DNA of 28,378 bases from Pseudomonadota bacterium (GTDB taxonomy: Bacteria > Bdellovibrionota > Oligoflexia > Oligoflexales > Oligoflexaceae), in assembly GCA_029556045.1 (NCBI GenBank), contig JAKQGS010000180.1, forward strand, positions 1 through 28,378, written 5' to 3'. Positions 8,143 through 17,254 of the stretch are shown in pieces; within the stretch, counting starts at the first letter, position 1; every line of letters begins with the position of its first letter. A model generated the notes under the pieces. That model did not search any database. It was not told the origin of the DNA and saw only the letters and a list, made by a program, of their open reading frames with translations. Made by a program: the position numbers and the translations under genes.

Positions 8143-8344
8143 ATCTGTCCGTCCTATTGATGTGAATGAGCCGAAGAATTTCTCGCGGTCTTCCCGCGGA
8201 GAGCAATCTACCTTGATTATATCCTGAAAAAGCAGACATGGGGAGATTGGTGGGTGATTCCAGCCGATTATCAAAACAACGGACGTTAGGAAATCCGACA
8301 ATAAAAATCAAAATCTTCGAAGAAGATACGGACTTGTAGGTTTT
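8143..8344. promoter_or_regulatory. Gap ahead of the exbB-like run, with candidate -10 box
   Basis: On the minus strand a perfect TATAAT lies at 8221-8216, about 75 bases before the exbB-like start. Its -35 region is poor. A GC-rich short inverted repeat (CGCGG/CCGCG) lies between it and the gene. I see no open reading frame of its own here. A dedicated promoter for the run is plausible but weakly supported; read-through from the HD-GYP gene is equally possible. Confidence 0.25.
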
Positions 8345-9832
8345 TCAATTCTGAGTGTCTCCTTTGAACTGCAGACGGCCGCTTTCGTAGGCTTTTAAGA
8401 ACGCCTTGAGGATTTCCGGGTCAAAGATGTCATTGTCTTCTGAGAGTTTTCCGATGGCATTTTCAATGTTAACAAATCCGGAATAGGAGCGCCCTGAGAC
8501 CATGGCATCAAAAACGTCTGCAATGGCTACGATCCGTCCAAAAAATGGGATATCTTCACCAACCAGTCCTTCCGGGTAGCCTGTGCCGTCCCATTTTTCA
8601 TGGTGATATTTCACGCCGGAGATAAAACGTTTGGCATTGGGCAGATGGCTGACGATGTCAGCGCCTATAGCCGGATGAAGTTTTATTTCGGCATATTCTT
8701 CGGCACTTAAAATGGTGGCTTTTTTCAAAATTGCGTCGGGAATGCCAATTTTACCGATATCATGCAGGAGAGCGCTGATCATCAGTAGCTTCTTGAGGTC
8801 CCGATTGAGTTTGAGTTCGTCGGCAATTGCCATTGAAAATTTGCTTACCCGTTCGGAATGGCCACGTGTATAGGTGTCTTTTGCCTCAACGGTGGCGATC
8901 ATGGTCTCAAGCATACCCACCATGGCTAGGTCTAATTCGCGACGTAGGAGCATCGATTCAAAAATGCTGGCGGAACGGGTTAATAGTGCCTGCGCTGCCT
9001 CAATATGCCGCATGGTCAGGTGAATGGGCCCCTCGGTTTCAAGGTGGGCCAGACCGATAACCTCACCGTTGGCAATCATGGGTAAGACCAGTATGCCCTT
9101 GCCTTCTTTTTCATTTGATGTGCCATTAACAACCAATTTACGCACCAGGGCATCTTGAAAGGCATGGTGACTTATCGTAAAAGGATTGGAACCCTTAAAG
9201 GACCGATGACTCAGGGGTTGTAACTGTCGGGAGTTTCTATTCCACACGAAAAATGCGGCCCGCGCCAGACTGGGAACGATAGATCCAAGGCCCTTGAGCA
9301 TCACTTCAGAGGCCTCGTGCAGCCCCTCCATCACCAGGATATTGCTGTGCACGTCAAAAATTGTTTTGATCAATTTAACATCACCACCAATATTTTTGAC
9401 GATCTGCAGTGGATCATGACGTTTATAGGTCATGGCGCGGCGGAGGCTTTCATTTTCTTCTGCAGATTCCATCTCCACGCTGAATCCGGGGTCGGCAAAA
9501 GAGGCATCGATTGATGAGGACATGGGCCCCAGCTCAATACCGTGATGGGGTGCGAGAAAGGTCATTTCTGCGGAACCGATCAGAATTTTGTCGCCATTTT
9601 GAATCGTAGCGTTGATGATGCGGTCGCCATTCACGTAAGTCCCGTTGCGGGAATCCAGGTCCTCGATGACAAAAATAAGACCGCGTTCTTTAATGCGCGC
9701 ATGAAATCGCGATACGTGCTCATCCTTGAGGACAAGACGATTGGTTGGATCTCGACCAATGGTTATTGGAAACTCAGCTAGGGCAATCCGCTCGCCCGCC
9801 AGAGTTCCGCGTTCTATCAGGAGAAACTTCAT
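8345..9832 (-). CDS. FHA-GAF-HD-GYP protein, predicted cyclic-di-GMP phosphodiesterase
   Basis: A 495-residue cytoplasmic signalling protein with three domains. The FHA domain (about 1-95) carries the phosphothreonine-binding signatures VSRFHARI and DSRNGTYVNG. The middle region (about 150-295) looks like GAF. The HD-GYP domain (about 300-485) has all metal and substrate motifs: RGHSERV, LLHDIGKIGIPD, IKLHP, KYHHEKWDGTGYPEGL and IADVFDA. HD-GYP enzymes hydrolyse c-di-GMP, so this one probably couples a Ser/Thr phosphorylation input to c-di-GMP level. The frame is open to 9934. I chose the ATG at 9832 because the FHA fold begins right there; an ATG at 9847 is also possible. It lies 202 bp upstream of the ExbB-like gene, on the same strand. 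Confidence 0.93.
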   Translation of the reverse strand: MKFLLIERGTLAGERIALAEFPITIGRDPTNRLVLKDEHVSRFHARIKERGLIFVIEDLDSRNGTYVNGDRIINATIQNGDKILIGSAEMTFLAPHHGIELGPMSSSIDASFADPGFSVEMESAEENESLRRAMTYKRHDPLQIVKNIGGDVKLIKTIFDVHSNILVMEGLHEASEVMLKGLGSIVPSLARAAFFVWNRNSRQLQPLSHRSFKGSNPFTISHHAFQDALVRKLVVNGTSNEKEGKGILVLPMIANGEVIGLAHLETEGPIHLTMRHIEAAQALLTRSASIFESMLLRRELDLAMVGMLETMIATVEAKDTYTRGHSERVSKFSMAIADELKLNRDLKKLLMISALLHDIGKIGIPDAILKKATILSAEEYAEIKLHPAIGADIVSHLPNAKRFISGVKYHHEKWDGTGYPEGLVGEDIPFFGRIVAIADVFDAMVSGRSYSGFVNIENAIGKLSEDNDIFDPEILKAFLKAYESGRLQFKGDTQN

Positions 9833-9863
9833 CACCACACCATTCATAAGAGGCAAAGTATCG

Positions 9864-9891
9864 ATCTTATATCGGTATTTGGTCAGGACAA
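9864..9891 (-). promoter_or_regulatory. Candidate promoter for the FHA-HD-GYP gene
   Basis: On the minus strand TTGTCC (9891-9886) and TAAGAT (9869-9864) are separated by 16 bases. This gives a short leader before the ATGs at 9847 and 9832. If it is a promoter, the upstream part of the longest open frame is not translated, which supports the shorter start. Pattern only. Confidence 0.3.
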
Positions 9892-9945
9892 CTAAAGTTT
9901 TTTTCTTAAAGTTTCTGACCATACTGCCGATCAAAAGGTCAATCG

Positions 9946-9953
9946 AAAGGAGG
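9946..9953 (+). promoter_or_regulatory. Strong ribosome binding site of the small secreted protein
   Basis: AAAGGAGG lies five bases before the ATG at 9959, a near-perfect anti-16S match. Most genes in this window have much weaker sites. It supports both the reality of the 143-codon gene and its start, and suggests good translation. Confidence 0.65.
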
Positions 9954-9958
9954 TCGAC

Positions 9959-10390
9959 ATGGGTGTGATCACCAAAGCATTGGCGGTGACAATATTAGGG
10001 GGTATGTTTATCGAGGCAGGCCAACTTTTGGCAAGCGGGCAAAAAGAAGTCTATTACCCCATAAAACCGGACGCCCCTTACGTCATTCAAAAACCGCAAC
10101 AATCGAAACCTTATGGACCATATTTGCGTAAACCGATACTTCCCGGTCAGCAGGTCACGGTTCCTTTGACAGCCACCTCAAAAAACACACCTAGAAAAGC
10201 ATCTGCCGCTAAACCCCAGTGGAAGGAAACCAAACTTTCATTTGGCGCCAAAAAAATAGGTGGTCAACTTAAAAAGCCTCGCGTTGATCTTGATGCGGAT
10301 CAACCTGAAATCATGCTGAACCACGACATCAACATGGTTGATTTTATGGAGCGTTTCGAACATAATTCCCCCAGCCCCTTTATCGACTAA
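9959..10390 (+). CDS. Small exported protein of unknown function
   Basis: I do not recognise this 143-residue protein. It begins with a plausible Sec signal peptide: MGVITK, a hydrophobic core to about residue 20, and a possible cleavage near LLASGQ (24-29). The mature part is basic and rich in Pro, Lys and Gln (YYPIKPDAPY, PQQSKPYGPY, TPRKASAAKP), with no cysteine or membrane helix. It ends in a more acidic stretch (DLDADQPEIMLNHDINMVDFMERFEH). The composition suggests a largely disordered periplasmic or surface protein. It is divergent from the FHA-HD-GYP gene and sits 33 bp ahead of the PAP2 phosphatase on the same strand. The excellent ribosome binding site argues that it is real. Confidence 0.72.
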   Translation: MGVITKALAVTILGGMFIEAGQLLASGQKEVYYPIKPDAPYVIQKPQQSKPYGPYLRKPILPGQQVTVPLTATSKNTPRKASAAKPQWKETKLSFGAKKIGGQLKKPRVDLDADQPEIMLNHDINMVDFMERFEHNSPSPFID

Positions 10391-10423
10391 GTCTCATAGA
10401 ATAAAGCATTAAGGCCCCCCAAC

Positions 10424-10981
10424 GTGTTTGCTATATTACATCAGATCGATCTGGACGGGCTGTTTTGGATCAATGGATTAGGAACCGATTGCCGGCTATG
10501 CGACGGGTTGATGCGTTTAGTCTCTGATCAATATGCGGGTTTAATCTTAGCGATCCCCTTAATTCTTACAGCCATTATTAGCGAACGAAGTCTTTGGAAG
10601 ACTTTTGTCGTTCTGGCTGTTCTATTAATCTGCACCGACGCCGTGACTTCCTATGTCATCAAAGAAAACATCGGTCGTATGCGTCCATGCAGAGTTTGGG
10701 ACTGGGTCCGCATTGTAGATGGCTGCGCGGGGCAGTATGGATTTCCCTCTAACCACGCCACCAACATGGCAACCGTGGCGGGATTTTTAGGGAAAATTTT
10801 GGGAACCAGGACGGGTCTCTGGCTGGCCATGCTGGCCAGCCTAGTCGGATTTTCTCGCGTCTACATGGGAGTTCATTACCCTTCGGATGTGTTTGCGGGC
10901 TTTCTTCTGGGTGGCTGCATCGGTTGGGTGACGGCAGTTATTGTAAAAAAACGGGATGCTGTGGCCCGAAGTCATTCCTAA
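10424..10981 (+). CDS. PAP2-family membrane lipid phosphatase
   Basis: A 185-residue integral membrane phosphatase with about five or six helices. It carries the full three-part PAP2 signature: KENIGRMRP (K80, R87, P88), PSNH (108-111, Asn in place of the common Gly) and SRVYMGVHYPSD (S144, R145, H151, D155). The family removes phosphate from lipids such as undecaprenyl pyrophosphate, phosphatidylglycerol phosphate or lipid A 1-phosphate. The substrate cannot be told from sequence. The start is a GTG with AAGG about eight bases upstream. It follows the small exported protein by 33 bp and converges with the pseudo-M1 gene, whose end is only 15 bp away. I found no terminator between them. Confidence 0.9.
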   Translation: MFAILHQIDLDGLFWINGLGTDCRLCDGLMRLVSDQYAGLILAIPLILTAIISERSLWKTFVVLAVLLICTDAVTSYVIKENIGRMRPCRVWDWVRIVDGCAGQYGFPSNHATNMATVAGFLGKILGTRTGLWLAMLASLVGFSRVYMGVHYPSDVFAGFLLGGCIGWVTAVIVKKRDAVARSHS

Positions 10982-10996
10982 ACTGCAGCCATAGTT

Positions 10997-13741
10997 TTAC
11001 AGATCTCCCATCATACTAAAGATAAGCTGCGGTTTGTCGTTTAAGACCCCGTCGGTCGAACTGCGTAGAGTGGCCAAAAGCGTAAACCGTGACATGGCTA
11101 CGGAACCCACGCCTATGAAATCCCCTCCCAGAGGAACCTGCAAACCACAGCCGGCCGCCCAGAGATTGTGGCTTCCCCCGTTAGTCAATGCGGTATCGTA
11201 AAACAAGCGGAAATCCATACGGTCCACCAAAAGAAAGCCAAGGCGATCGAATAGTTGGGCAGTGGGGAAGAAGACGTCACCATTAAAAGCCCGTATTTCA
11301 TCCACGGGAAATCCCCCATCCTCAGACCGAATATGCGCCTCATCAAGATTTTTAGGGTAAAATCGCGCCAGATCAGGTGCATCGTCTCGGGAACCAGCCG
11401 TGCCATGAAACCAACGCAGCTGATAATGCAGGATGGAAAAAACATTACTGTGGCGGAGCACAGCATCGTACCAACGCCTTTGATAGGTATAGGGAGATTC
11501 CTGATGGTCTATGGTTTCCTCCCATTCCCCGCGAACCTCAAGGCCAAATTTGGATGTGGTGATCGGAGTTAGTGCCAGGTATCCAGCCACAGTCTGATGG
11601 GTCGAATTAACTTCACGGGACGCAGATTTATTGCGTAGTCTGAGGCTTGCTCCCAGTGAGTGATCAAAGATTGTGGCAACGTTGCGGTTGAAGAAAATCT
11701 GTTCCGACCGGAACCCTTCAAAATTGCGTTGTAGCCCCAATTCCGCACGTACATCCAGAAAGACATCGTTCACGAGCAGATTGAGATGATAGCCGGTTTT
11801 CGCGGGATCATGCTGATGTTCAATGCCGCCCACCAGGGAGTTGTCCAGAAATCTAAATAAAGCCAGTTGAAGCCCGTACCCAAAGCCCTCGGCCGGCCTT
11901 TTAAATGGGTAGGGTAACCACAGCCCGGTATAGTGGTCATCCCCAATCTTTCGGGCGGAGCCGGGCATGAATTTTATGGCACGAAGTCCAGAAGTATTAT
12001 TGAAACGATCGGCATCAAACAACTCGCGGGACGGATCCAGGAGGATGCGTTCCGGCTCAAAATCGGTCTGAATGGATTCCACATATTCGATGCGGCCATC
12101 CTGGCAGTCAATGGGAATGGTGTTCTCCTGCTTAACCCCGGCAGACTCAAGCTGCACCGACAGCCTAGCCGGGAGACAATGGTTTGCGGTGACACTGATT
12201 TTAGTGGTCCACGACTTCACGCCAACTTGATGAATAGACCAGTCAGCTAATGCATAATCTGGCCAATGATGGCTTTGCCACCAATAAGCGACCATCGCCT
12301 GATACTTTTTCAAATCTGCGTGATTGTCTTTGAACTGGCTGTTAAATCCGGACTTGAAATCAAGTGGCTTAACGCTGTGGCCTAAGTTGGCGCGGGTAAA
12401 CTCCCGCGACGATCGCTGTACGTTCTGCAAACCCCAATCATTGACGAGACTGCGGATGAACAGGCTCTGTCGCATGTAGTGGAGGGGGTGCTGGAGCGAG
12501 CGTGGATTGGAGGCTCCGTGGTCATTGACCAAAGTTAGTGCTGGCTTAGCCTGCTTTAAAAGTGAAGCAGTAATATACTGTGCATCGAGATAGCTGATCG
12601 ATAACGCGGCTGGACCGCCTTCCTGCGCTTTAAACAGGTCATAGCGGTCTCCGTCGCGGCGCAATATATCACCCACGGCATAGTCAATAAGACCATCCGC
12701 AATCCAGTTATCCCGTGTTTCTCCCGATCGGACAGCAGCCCCCCACCATTGTCGCGCGAGCAGGTGAAGGGTGGCCCAATGATTCCAGTTCAACACCTTG
12801 GTCTGAAGCGACCGCAGAACATCATCCTGTGGGATGTTTATGGGGACGATTCCAGGCAAGGTTTGGTTAATGTGTTGCGCTGTTTCCATAAAAACCAACT
12901 GATGGTGGGGAAAGGGACCAAACCATTGCGTCAGCCCGGGAAAAACCGCGACTATCGATTCGACCAGTGCCAGAAAACTCTTGTTTCGATAGTAGACATA
13001 AAAACCCCCGATTGTTTCCTCATCTGTCAATCCGTTCGGATTATCGGCAAATTTTTGGGAGTCCAAGGGAAAAAATTGCGATTTTAGGTTTTTACCAAGG
13101 GCAAAAACCAGATCGTCACCCCGATAGATCAACGAATGGGAAACTTCGATGTCACCAACAATTTGCCAATTCACCGGTGCGCTGATTTTAACTTGGTAAG
13201 CAAGGTAGGTGACATCCCCCGGGGAAATACGCATCACAGAAGGTGGGCATTGATTCAGTGGAACAGGAGCGATTCTGCGGAAGAAAAAATCGTCTTTTGG
13301 TGGATCGATGGAATCGAGTTTGATGCGCAATTGCACGGCAGAGATCGCGGGTTTCACCCGGATCAGATACGGGGTGAGGAATTCCATTGGTTGAGTTGAC
13401 GTTACCGCAGCGGGCTCGGTAAATTGCAGGGTCTCTGCGAATTTTGAACGTAGAAGACGCACATGCGGCAGTATGTCTTGCCGTGTATCGAGGTGAAAAC
13501 CGTGGCCTGGCAGGAAAAAACAAACTTCATCTCCAGCAAGGTCCTGAAAATTTAAGACTCCTTCAAGTTGCCACCGGCTCTCTTTGCTTTGAATCTGTAT
13601 TTCCGCACCCACCCGTGGGTGGTGTTTTGTCGCTCCTTTTTCGGGCGTGCTGGCTAACGATAAGCCCGACGGCCCAGCCTGCAAGACTGTCCACAGGCTC
13701 GCAACGAAATGCCCACCGTATTTTTTAAGGAACTTCGTCAT
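10997..13741 (-). CDS. Exported M1-aminopeptidase-like pseudo-enzyme with C-terminal barrel-like region
   Basis: A 914-residue protein starting with a signal peptide (basic [10 protein letters not shown], hydrophobic to about residue 30). A region near 320-355 has the M1 (gluzincin) core pattern: HLLARQWWG, then exactly 18 residues, then the site in WIADGLIDY. The active residues are lost. HExxH reads H326-L-L-A-R330, and the third zinc ligand Glu is D349. The GxMEN substrate motif is also not evident. The C-terminal third (about 610-914) alternates aromatic and polar residues in the manner of outer-membrane beta strands. I infer a non-catalytic surface or outer-membrane protein built on an M1 scaffold. 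The ATG at 13741 overlaps the end of fadJ by 17 bp; the open frame extends to 13819 but lacks a signal peptide there. Confidence 0.72.
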   Translation of the reverse strand: MTKFLKKYGGHFVASLWTVLQAGPSGLSLASTPEKGATKHHPRVGAEIQIQSKESRWQLEGVLNFQDLAGDEVCFFLPGHGFHLDTRQDILPHVRLLRSKFAETLQFTEPAAVTSTQPMEFLTPYLIRVKPAISAVQLRIKLDSIDPPKDDFFFRRIAPVPLNQCPPSVMRISPGDVTYLAYQVKISAPVNWQIVGDIEVSHSLIYRGDDLVFALGKNLKSQFFPLDSQKFADNPNGLTDEETIGGFYVYYRNKSFLALVESIVAVFPGLTQWFGPFPHHQLVFMETAQHINQTLPGIVPINIPQDDVLRSLQTKVLNWNHWATLHLLARQWWGAAVRSGETRDNWIADGLIDYAVGDILRRDGDRYDLFKAQEGGPAALSISYLDAQYITASLLKQAKPALTLVNDHGASNPRSLQHPLHYMRQSLFIRSLVNDWGLQNVQRSSREFTRANLGHSVKPLDFKSGFNSQFKDNHADLKKYQAMVAYWWQSHHWPDYALADWSIHQVGVKSWTTKISVTANHCLPARLSVQLESAGVKQENTIPIDCQDGRIEYVESIQTDFEPERILLDPSRELFDADRFNNTSGLRAIKFMPGSARKIGDDHYTGLWLPYPFKRPAEGFGYGLQLALFRFLDNSLVGGIEHQHDPAKTGYHLNLLVNDVFLDVRAELGLQRNFEGFRSEQIFFNRNVATIFDHSLGASLRLRNKSASREVNSTHQTVAGYLALTPITTSKFGLEVRGEWEETIDHQESPYTYQRRWYDAVLRHSNVFSILHYQLRWFHGTAGSRDDAPDLARFYPKNLDEAHIRSEDGGFPVDEIRAFNGDVFFPTAQLFDRLGFLLVDRMDFRLFYDTALTNGGSHNLWAAGCGLQVPLGGDFIGVGSVAMSRFTLLATLRSSTDGVLNDKPQLIFSMMGDL

Positions 13742-15866
13742 GACTATAGACAGACTGCTGTGCGCAAAACCGCGCCAAAATCTGGGGAGGGGCAAATGCG
13801 GGGCCATATTTTTCCGCAAGTCTGTTTAACTCGTCCCGAATGGCCACCGGAGTGCGGGTGTGGATATAATAAAAAGGCCCACCCAGAAATGGTGGGAAAC
13901 CAAGTCCAAAGATTGCCCCAATATCCCCATCTTCGGGTGATTGCAGAATTCCCTCTTCGAGACAGCGCAGGGACTCATTGGCAAAAACCATGACGCAGCG
14001 GGTTTGTATTTCCTGCCGGCTGGAAGGAGTCGTGTTAGGATGGACCCCCAAAAGTTTGTAGATGGCCTCATCAGGGCCTTGTTTTTTTCCGTCAGCGTAG
14101 CGATAAAAACCGGAATTGTTTTTTCGACCCAACCTCTGACCTTCCTTGAACGCGGTCATGGCGGGGATCTGTTGCATGCGATCTGGAAAGGCTTGAGCCA
14201 TGGTTTCAATCACGTGCATGCCAACATCGATTCCCACCTCATCAATCAGGGCAATCGGACCCACGGGAAATCCGAAATCAGTCATGGCCCCGTCGATTTC
14301 TTGAATGGGGTTACCTTCCAGCACCAGTTTTAGAGCCTCAAACAGGTAAAACGCCAGAGCGCGGGTGGTATAAAAACCGGGTCCATCATTGACCACAATC
14401 ACCTTTTTACCCAGGCGCTCTCCCAGCTGCACTACCGCCGCAACGGCGGCATCGGCGGATGCGGGCGTACGGATGACCTCGACCAAAGGCATCTTTTCCA
14501 CCGGCGAGAAAAAATGCATTCCCACCACCCGCTCGGGGTGTGCCGCTGCCGCAGCAATTTCCCGTATGGGGATGGCGGAGGTATTGGAGGCAAATATCGG
14601 GGAGCCCTCGAGTTTTTCTGCCTCTTTGATCAGACGATGCTTTAAGCTGAGATCTTCAAATACGGCTTCGATGATCACAGAACATTGGCCAAACCCTTCA
14701 AGGCTGGTACCCGGCGATATATGCGCCAGACGTGACATCGCTTCAAACGGCTTGAGAGAGCGACGTTTGACTTTTCCGGACCAAAATCCCGAGGCATTCT
14801 TCAATGCCTTGCCGAGACTGGATAGGTTGGGGTCGGATAGCCGTACCCGATAGCCACGATCCGCGGCAACGGTTGCGATGCCGGATCCCATAAATCCTGC
14901 ACCGATGATGCCGATCAGATTGTTCTCCTGGGTTGATATGCTGTCGTCGTTCCAGCGTTTATTACTTTTTTTGCAGTGGGTCAGGGCGTCAAAGACATGA
15001 ATCAGACTCTTGCAGGCATTTGATTGAGACAATTCTCCGAAAAGTTTAGCTTCCAGATCAAGTCCTTTTTGCAAAGGCTGGGGAAATCCGTCAAAAATCG
15101 CTTCGATGATTTTGTAGGGTGCTGGGTAAAATGATCCCGCCTGCTTGGCGGCCTTTTGGGTTGCGGTTTTCCGAAGAAATTGACGACCAAAGGGGTTTCG
15201 TTCCAATAGAAGCGACCTGATCTTTTCAGAGGCCTTGCTTTTCCGGCGGGGAAGAGGGGGAGCTTTTTTAAGGATAAGGTTCAGGCATTCATCCATGACG
15301 CGGCTGGGAGGTACGGCGATATCCACCAACCCCACTTTGGCGGCTTTGGTTCCGCTGAGATTCCGTCCGGTAAGTATCAAATCGAGGCTGTTGATGATGC
15401 CGATTTTTCGCGGAGTTCTCTGAGTGCCTCCGGCCCCTGGTAAAAGTCCCAGTTGGACTTCTGGGAATCCAAGTTTGGTGTCGGCATCATCAGCGGCCAC
15501 CAGGTAGGTGCAAGCCAGGGCCAGCTCCAACCCGCCCCCCAGGCACTGCCCTCGGAGGGCTGCAGCGGTGGGAATTGATAGATTTTCAATTTCATTAAAG
15601 ACCCCCTGTAGGGCGGCAGAGCCTTCGGACCCCTGCAAAGCACTTTGAAACCGATTGATTTCCTTAATGTTGGCACCAACCACAAAATCTTTTTTAGTGC
15701 TGGTAAAAACAATTCCCTGGGAGCCTTCCGCCACGATTTCCCGCAGGATACGGCGCAACTCCAGAACCGACGCTTCCGATAGGGTATTGACCGGTACTTC
15801 CGGAGTATCAAACGCTACGACATGGATACCGTTGTCCAAGCGCGAAACATTAAAAAAGTGCGTCAT
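13725..15866 (-). CDS. fadJ: FadJ/FadB-type fatty acid oxidation multifunctional enzyme, alpha subunit
   Basis: A 713-residue fusion of enoyl-CoA hydratase/isomerase (about 1-190) and 3-hydroxyacyl-CoA dehydrogenase (about 315-700). It catalyses the second and third steps of beta-oxidation. The hydratase glutamates are E114 ([12 protein letters not shown]) and E136 ([18 protein letters not shown]). The dehydrogenase shows the NAD motif [13 protein letters not shown] (319-331), E400, SNTSAIPI (N428), [16 protein letters not shown] (H451) and [10 protein letters not shown]. The length equals that of E. coli FadJ. The partner thiolase gene lies 15 bp upstream on the same strand, in the fadI-fadJ order. 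FadB is an alternative name, but the thiolase-first order and partner favour FadJ. Confidence 0.93.
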   Translation of the reverse strand: MTHFFNVSRLDNGIHVVAFDTPEVPVNTLSEASVLELRRILREIVAEGSQGIVFTSTKKDFVVGANIKEINRFQSALQGSEGSAALQGVFNEIENLSIPTAAALRGQCLGGGLELALACTYLVAADDADTKLGFPEVQLGLLPGAGGTQRTPRKIGIINSLDLILTGRNLSGTKAAKVGLVDIAVPPSRVMDECLNLILKKAPPLPRRKSKASEKIRSLLLERNPFGRQFLRKTATQKAAKQAGSFYPAPYKIIEAIFDGFPQPLQKGLDLEAKLFGELSQSNACKSLIHVFDALTHCKKSNKRWNDDSISTQENNLIGIIGAGFMGSGIATVAADRGYRVRLSDPNLSSLGKALKNASGFWSGKVKRRSLKPFEAMSRLAHISPGTSLEGFGQCSVIIEAVFEDLSLKHRLIKEAEKLEGSPIFASNTSAIPIREIAAAAAHPERVVGMHFFSPVEKMPLVEVIRTPASADAAVAAVVQLGERLGKKVIVVNDGPGFYTTRALAFYLFEALKLVLEGNPIQEIDGAMTDFGFPVGPIALIDEVGIDVGMHVIETMAQAFPDRMQQIPAMTAFKEGQRLGRKNNSGFYRYADGKKQGPDEAIYKLLGVHPNTTPSSRQEIQTRCVMVFANESLRCLEEGILQSPEDGDIGAIFGLGFPPFLGGPFYYIHTRTPVAIRDELNRLAEKYGPAFAPPQILARFCAQQSVYSHDEVP

Positions 15867-15881
15867 AATCCGCTTTCATCG

Positions 15882-17207
15882 TCAAAGTTCGCAATTTTCA
15901 ATCAGCATGGCCCCTGCCATGCCACCAGCCGCACAGATGGCAATCAAGCCGCGTTTGGCCTTGCGACGGACCAATTCCCGCGAAAGGGTCGTCACCAGAC
16001 GAGCGCCGGTAGCCCCAAAAGGATGGCCGATAGCGATGGCGCCGCCATTTACATTCAACTTTTCCGCAGGAATAGAGCCAAATGCCGTGGATTTACCAAA
16101 GTAGCGAAAATTGAAGTCCTTGGACTCCATGGATTTCAGACAGCTAAGAACCTGCGCCGCAAAGGCTTCATGAATCTCAAAGAGATCGATCTCCTCCAGG
16201 GTCAGCTTCGCTTTGGCAAGCAGTAGGGGAATCGCCAGTGCCGGTCCTATTAAGAGCTGCTCTTTAGGGTCCACCCCCACAAAAGTATAGTCCACAATGC
16301 GGGTTTTTGGCTGAAGGCCCAAATCGCGGCAAACTCCTTCATCGCCGATCAGACAAACAGCGGCGCCGTCCGTGAGGGGGGAAGAATTTCCAGCCGTCAG
16401 GCTGCCATGCCGTCGGTCAAAAACCGGTGGTAGTTTGCCCAGGGTTTCCACCGTGGTATCCCCCCGCACGAGATTGTCGGATGCAACAGCGTCCTGCAAG
16501 CGTGGTGGGGCCCAGACGGGAACCAACTCTTCGTCAAACCGGCGGGACTGCTGTGCTGCATGGGCTTTCTGATGCGATGACAGAGCAAAACGATCCTGGT
16601 CGTCGCGGGGAATTTCATTCAGTTTGGCCATGATTTCGGCGTGCTCACCCATGGTTAAACCGGTAAGCGGCTCTGCTAAAGCTGGTGGTTGTGGCAGCCA
16701 GGCAGAGGGGGAAAAGGTTTTTATGACCTCAAGGCGAGCCTTGAGGCTGCGAGCTCTATTGAGGGCCAGCAGGAACTTGCGGGCCTTGGATGAATACGCA
16801 ATGGGCGGATCACTGAGGCATTCAACACCTCCCGCCAGATAGAGTCCGCTGTGACCAAAACGGATGGATTTAGCAGCATCGGCGATGGCATGCATGCTGC
16901 TGGTACAGGCGCGATTGAGTGTATAGCCATGGATGGAGGGGTCCAGTCCCAGGTTAATGATGGTATCCCGTGCCACATTGGCGTTTTTAAGCTGGGGTAT
17001 CACCACACCACAGGATATTTCATCGATCAGACGGTTATCCAAAGCCAGTCGGCGCAGCAACGCATCCACCACGCGGCTATAGAGGAACAGCGCGTCGGCA
17101 TCCTGAAAAACCCCAAAGGACTTCACAAAGGGTGTGCGTACGCCGTCAACAAAGACGGCCTGGCCGTTCCCGGGAGTATATTTTGAGGGGTAGGTTTGAT
17201 GGGCCAT
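15882..17207 (-). CDS. fadI: Acetyl-CoA C-acyltransferase (3-ketoacyl-CoA thiolase, FadI type)
   Basis: Thiolase of 441 residues that cleaves 3-ketoacyl-CoA in the last step of beta-oxidation and forms a complex with FadJ. The nucleophile C101 sits in [11 protein letters not shown]. The other active-site residues are H346 (IHEAFAAQ), H395 ([16 protein letters not shown]) and C425 ([10 protein letters not shown]). The length and the N-terminal [13 protein letters not shown] fit the longer FadI subfamily rather than FadA (about 390 residues). The start ATG follows GGCAGGAAAAG, a good ribosome binding site. It lies 47 bp downstream of the PilZ gene. No FadR-like operator could be recognised by eye. 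Confidence 0.94.
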   Translation of the reverse strand: MAHQTYPSKYTPGNGQAVFVDGVRTPFVKSFGVFQDADALFLYSRVVDALLRRLALDNRLIDEISCGVVIPQLKNANVARDTIINLGLDPSIHGYTLNRACTSSMHAIADAAKSIRFGHSGLYLAGGVECLSDPPIAYSSKARKFLLALNRARSLKARLEVIKTFSPSAWLPQPPALAEPLTGLTMGEHAEIMAKLNEIPRDDQDRFALSSHQKAHAAQQSRRFDEELVPVWAPPRLQDAVASDNLVRGDTTVETLGKLPPVFDRRHGSLTAGNSSPLTDGAAVCLIGDEGVCRDLGLQPKTRIVDYTFVGVDPKEQLLIGPALAIPLLLAKAKLTLEEIDLFEIHEAFAAQVLSCLKSMESKDFNFRYFGKSTAFGSIPAEKLNVNGGAIAIGHPFGATGARLVTTLSRELVRRKAKRGLIAICAAGGMAGAMLIENCEL

Positions 17208-17254
17208 GCTCTTTTCCTGCCGGTGCGGGAGAAACTGGGGATTCTGTGCTGGTG

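Noticed and set aside
8190..8210. Terminator or riboswitch from a CGCGG/CCGCG inverted repeat
   Set aside because: The stem is five base pairs with a mismatch next to it and no following T-run; it may be chance.
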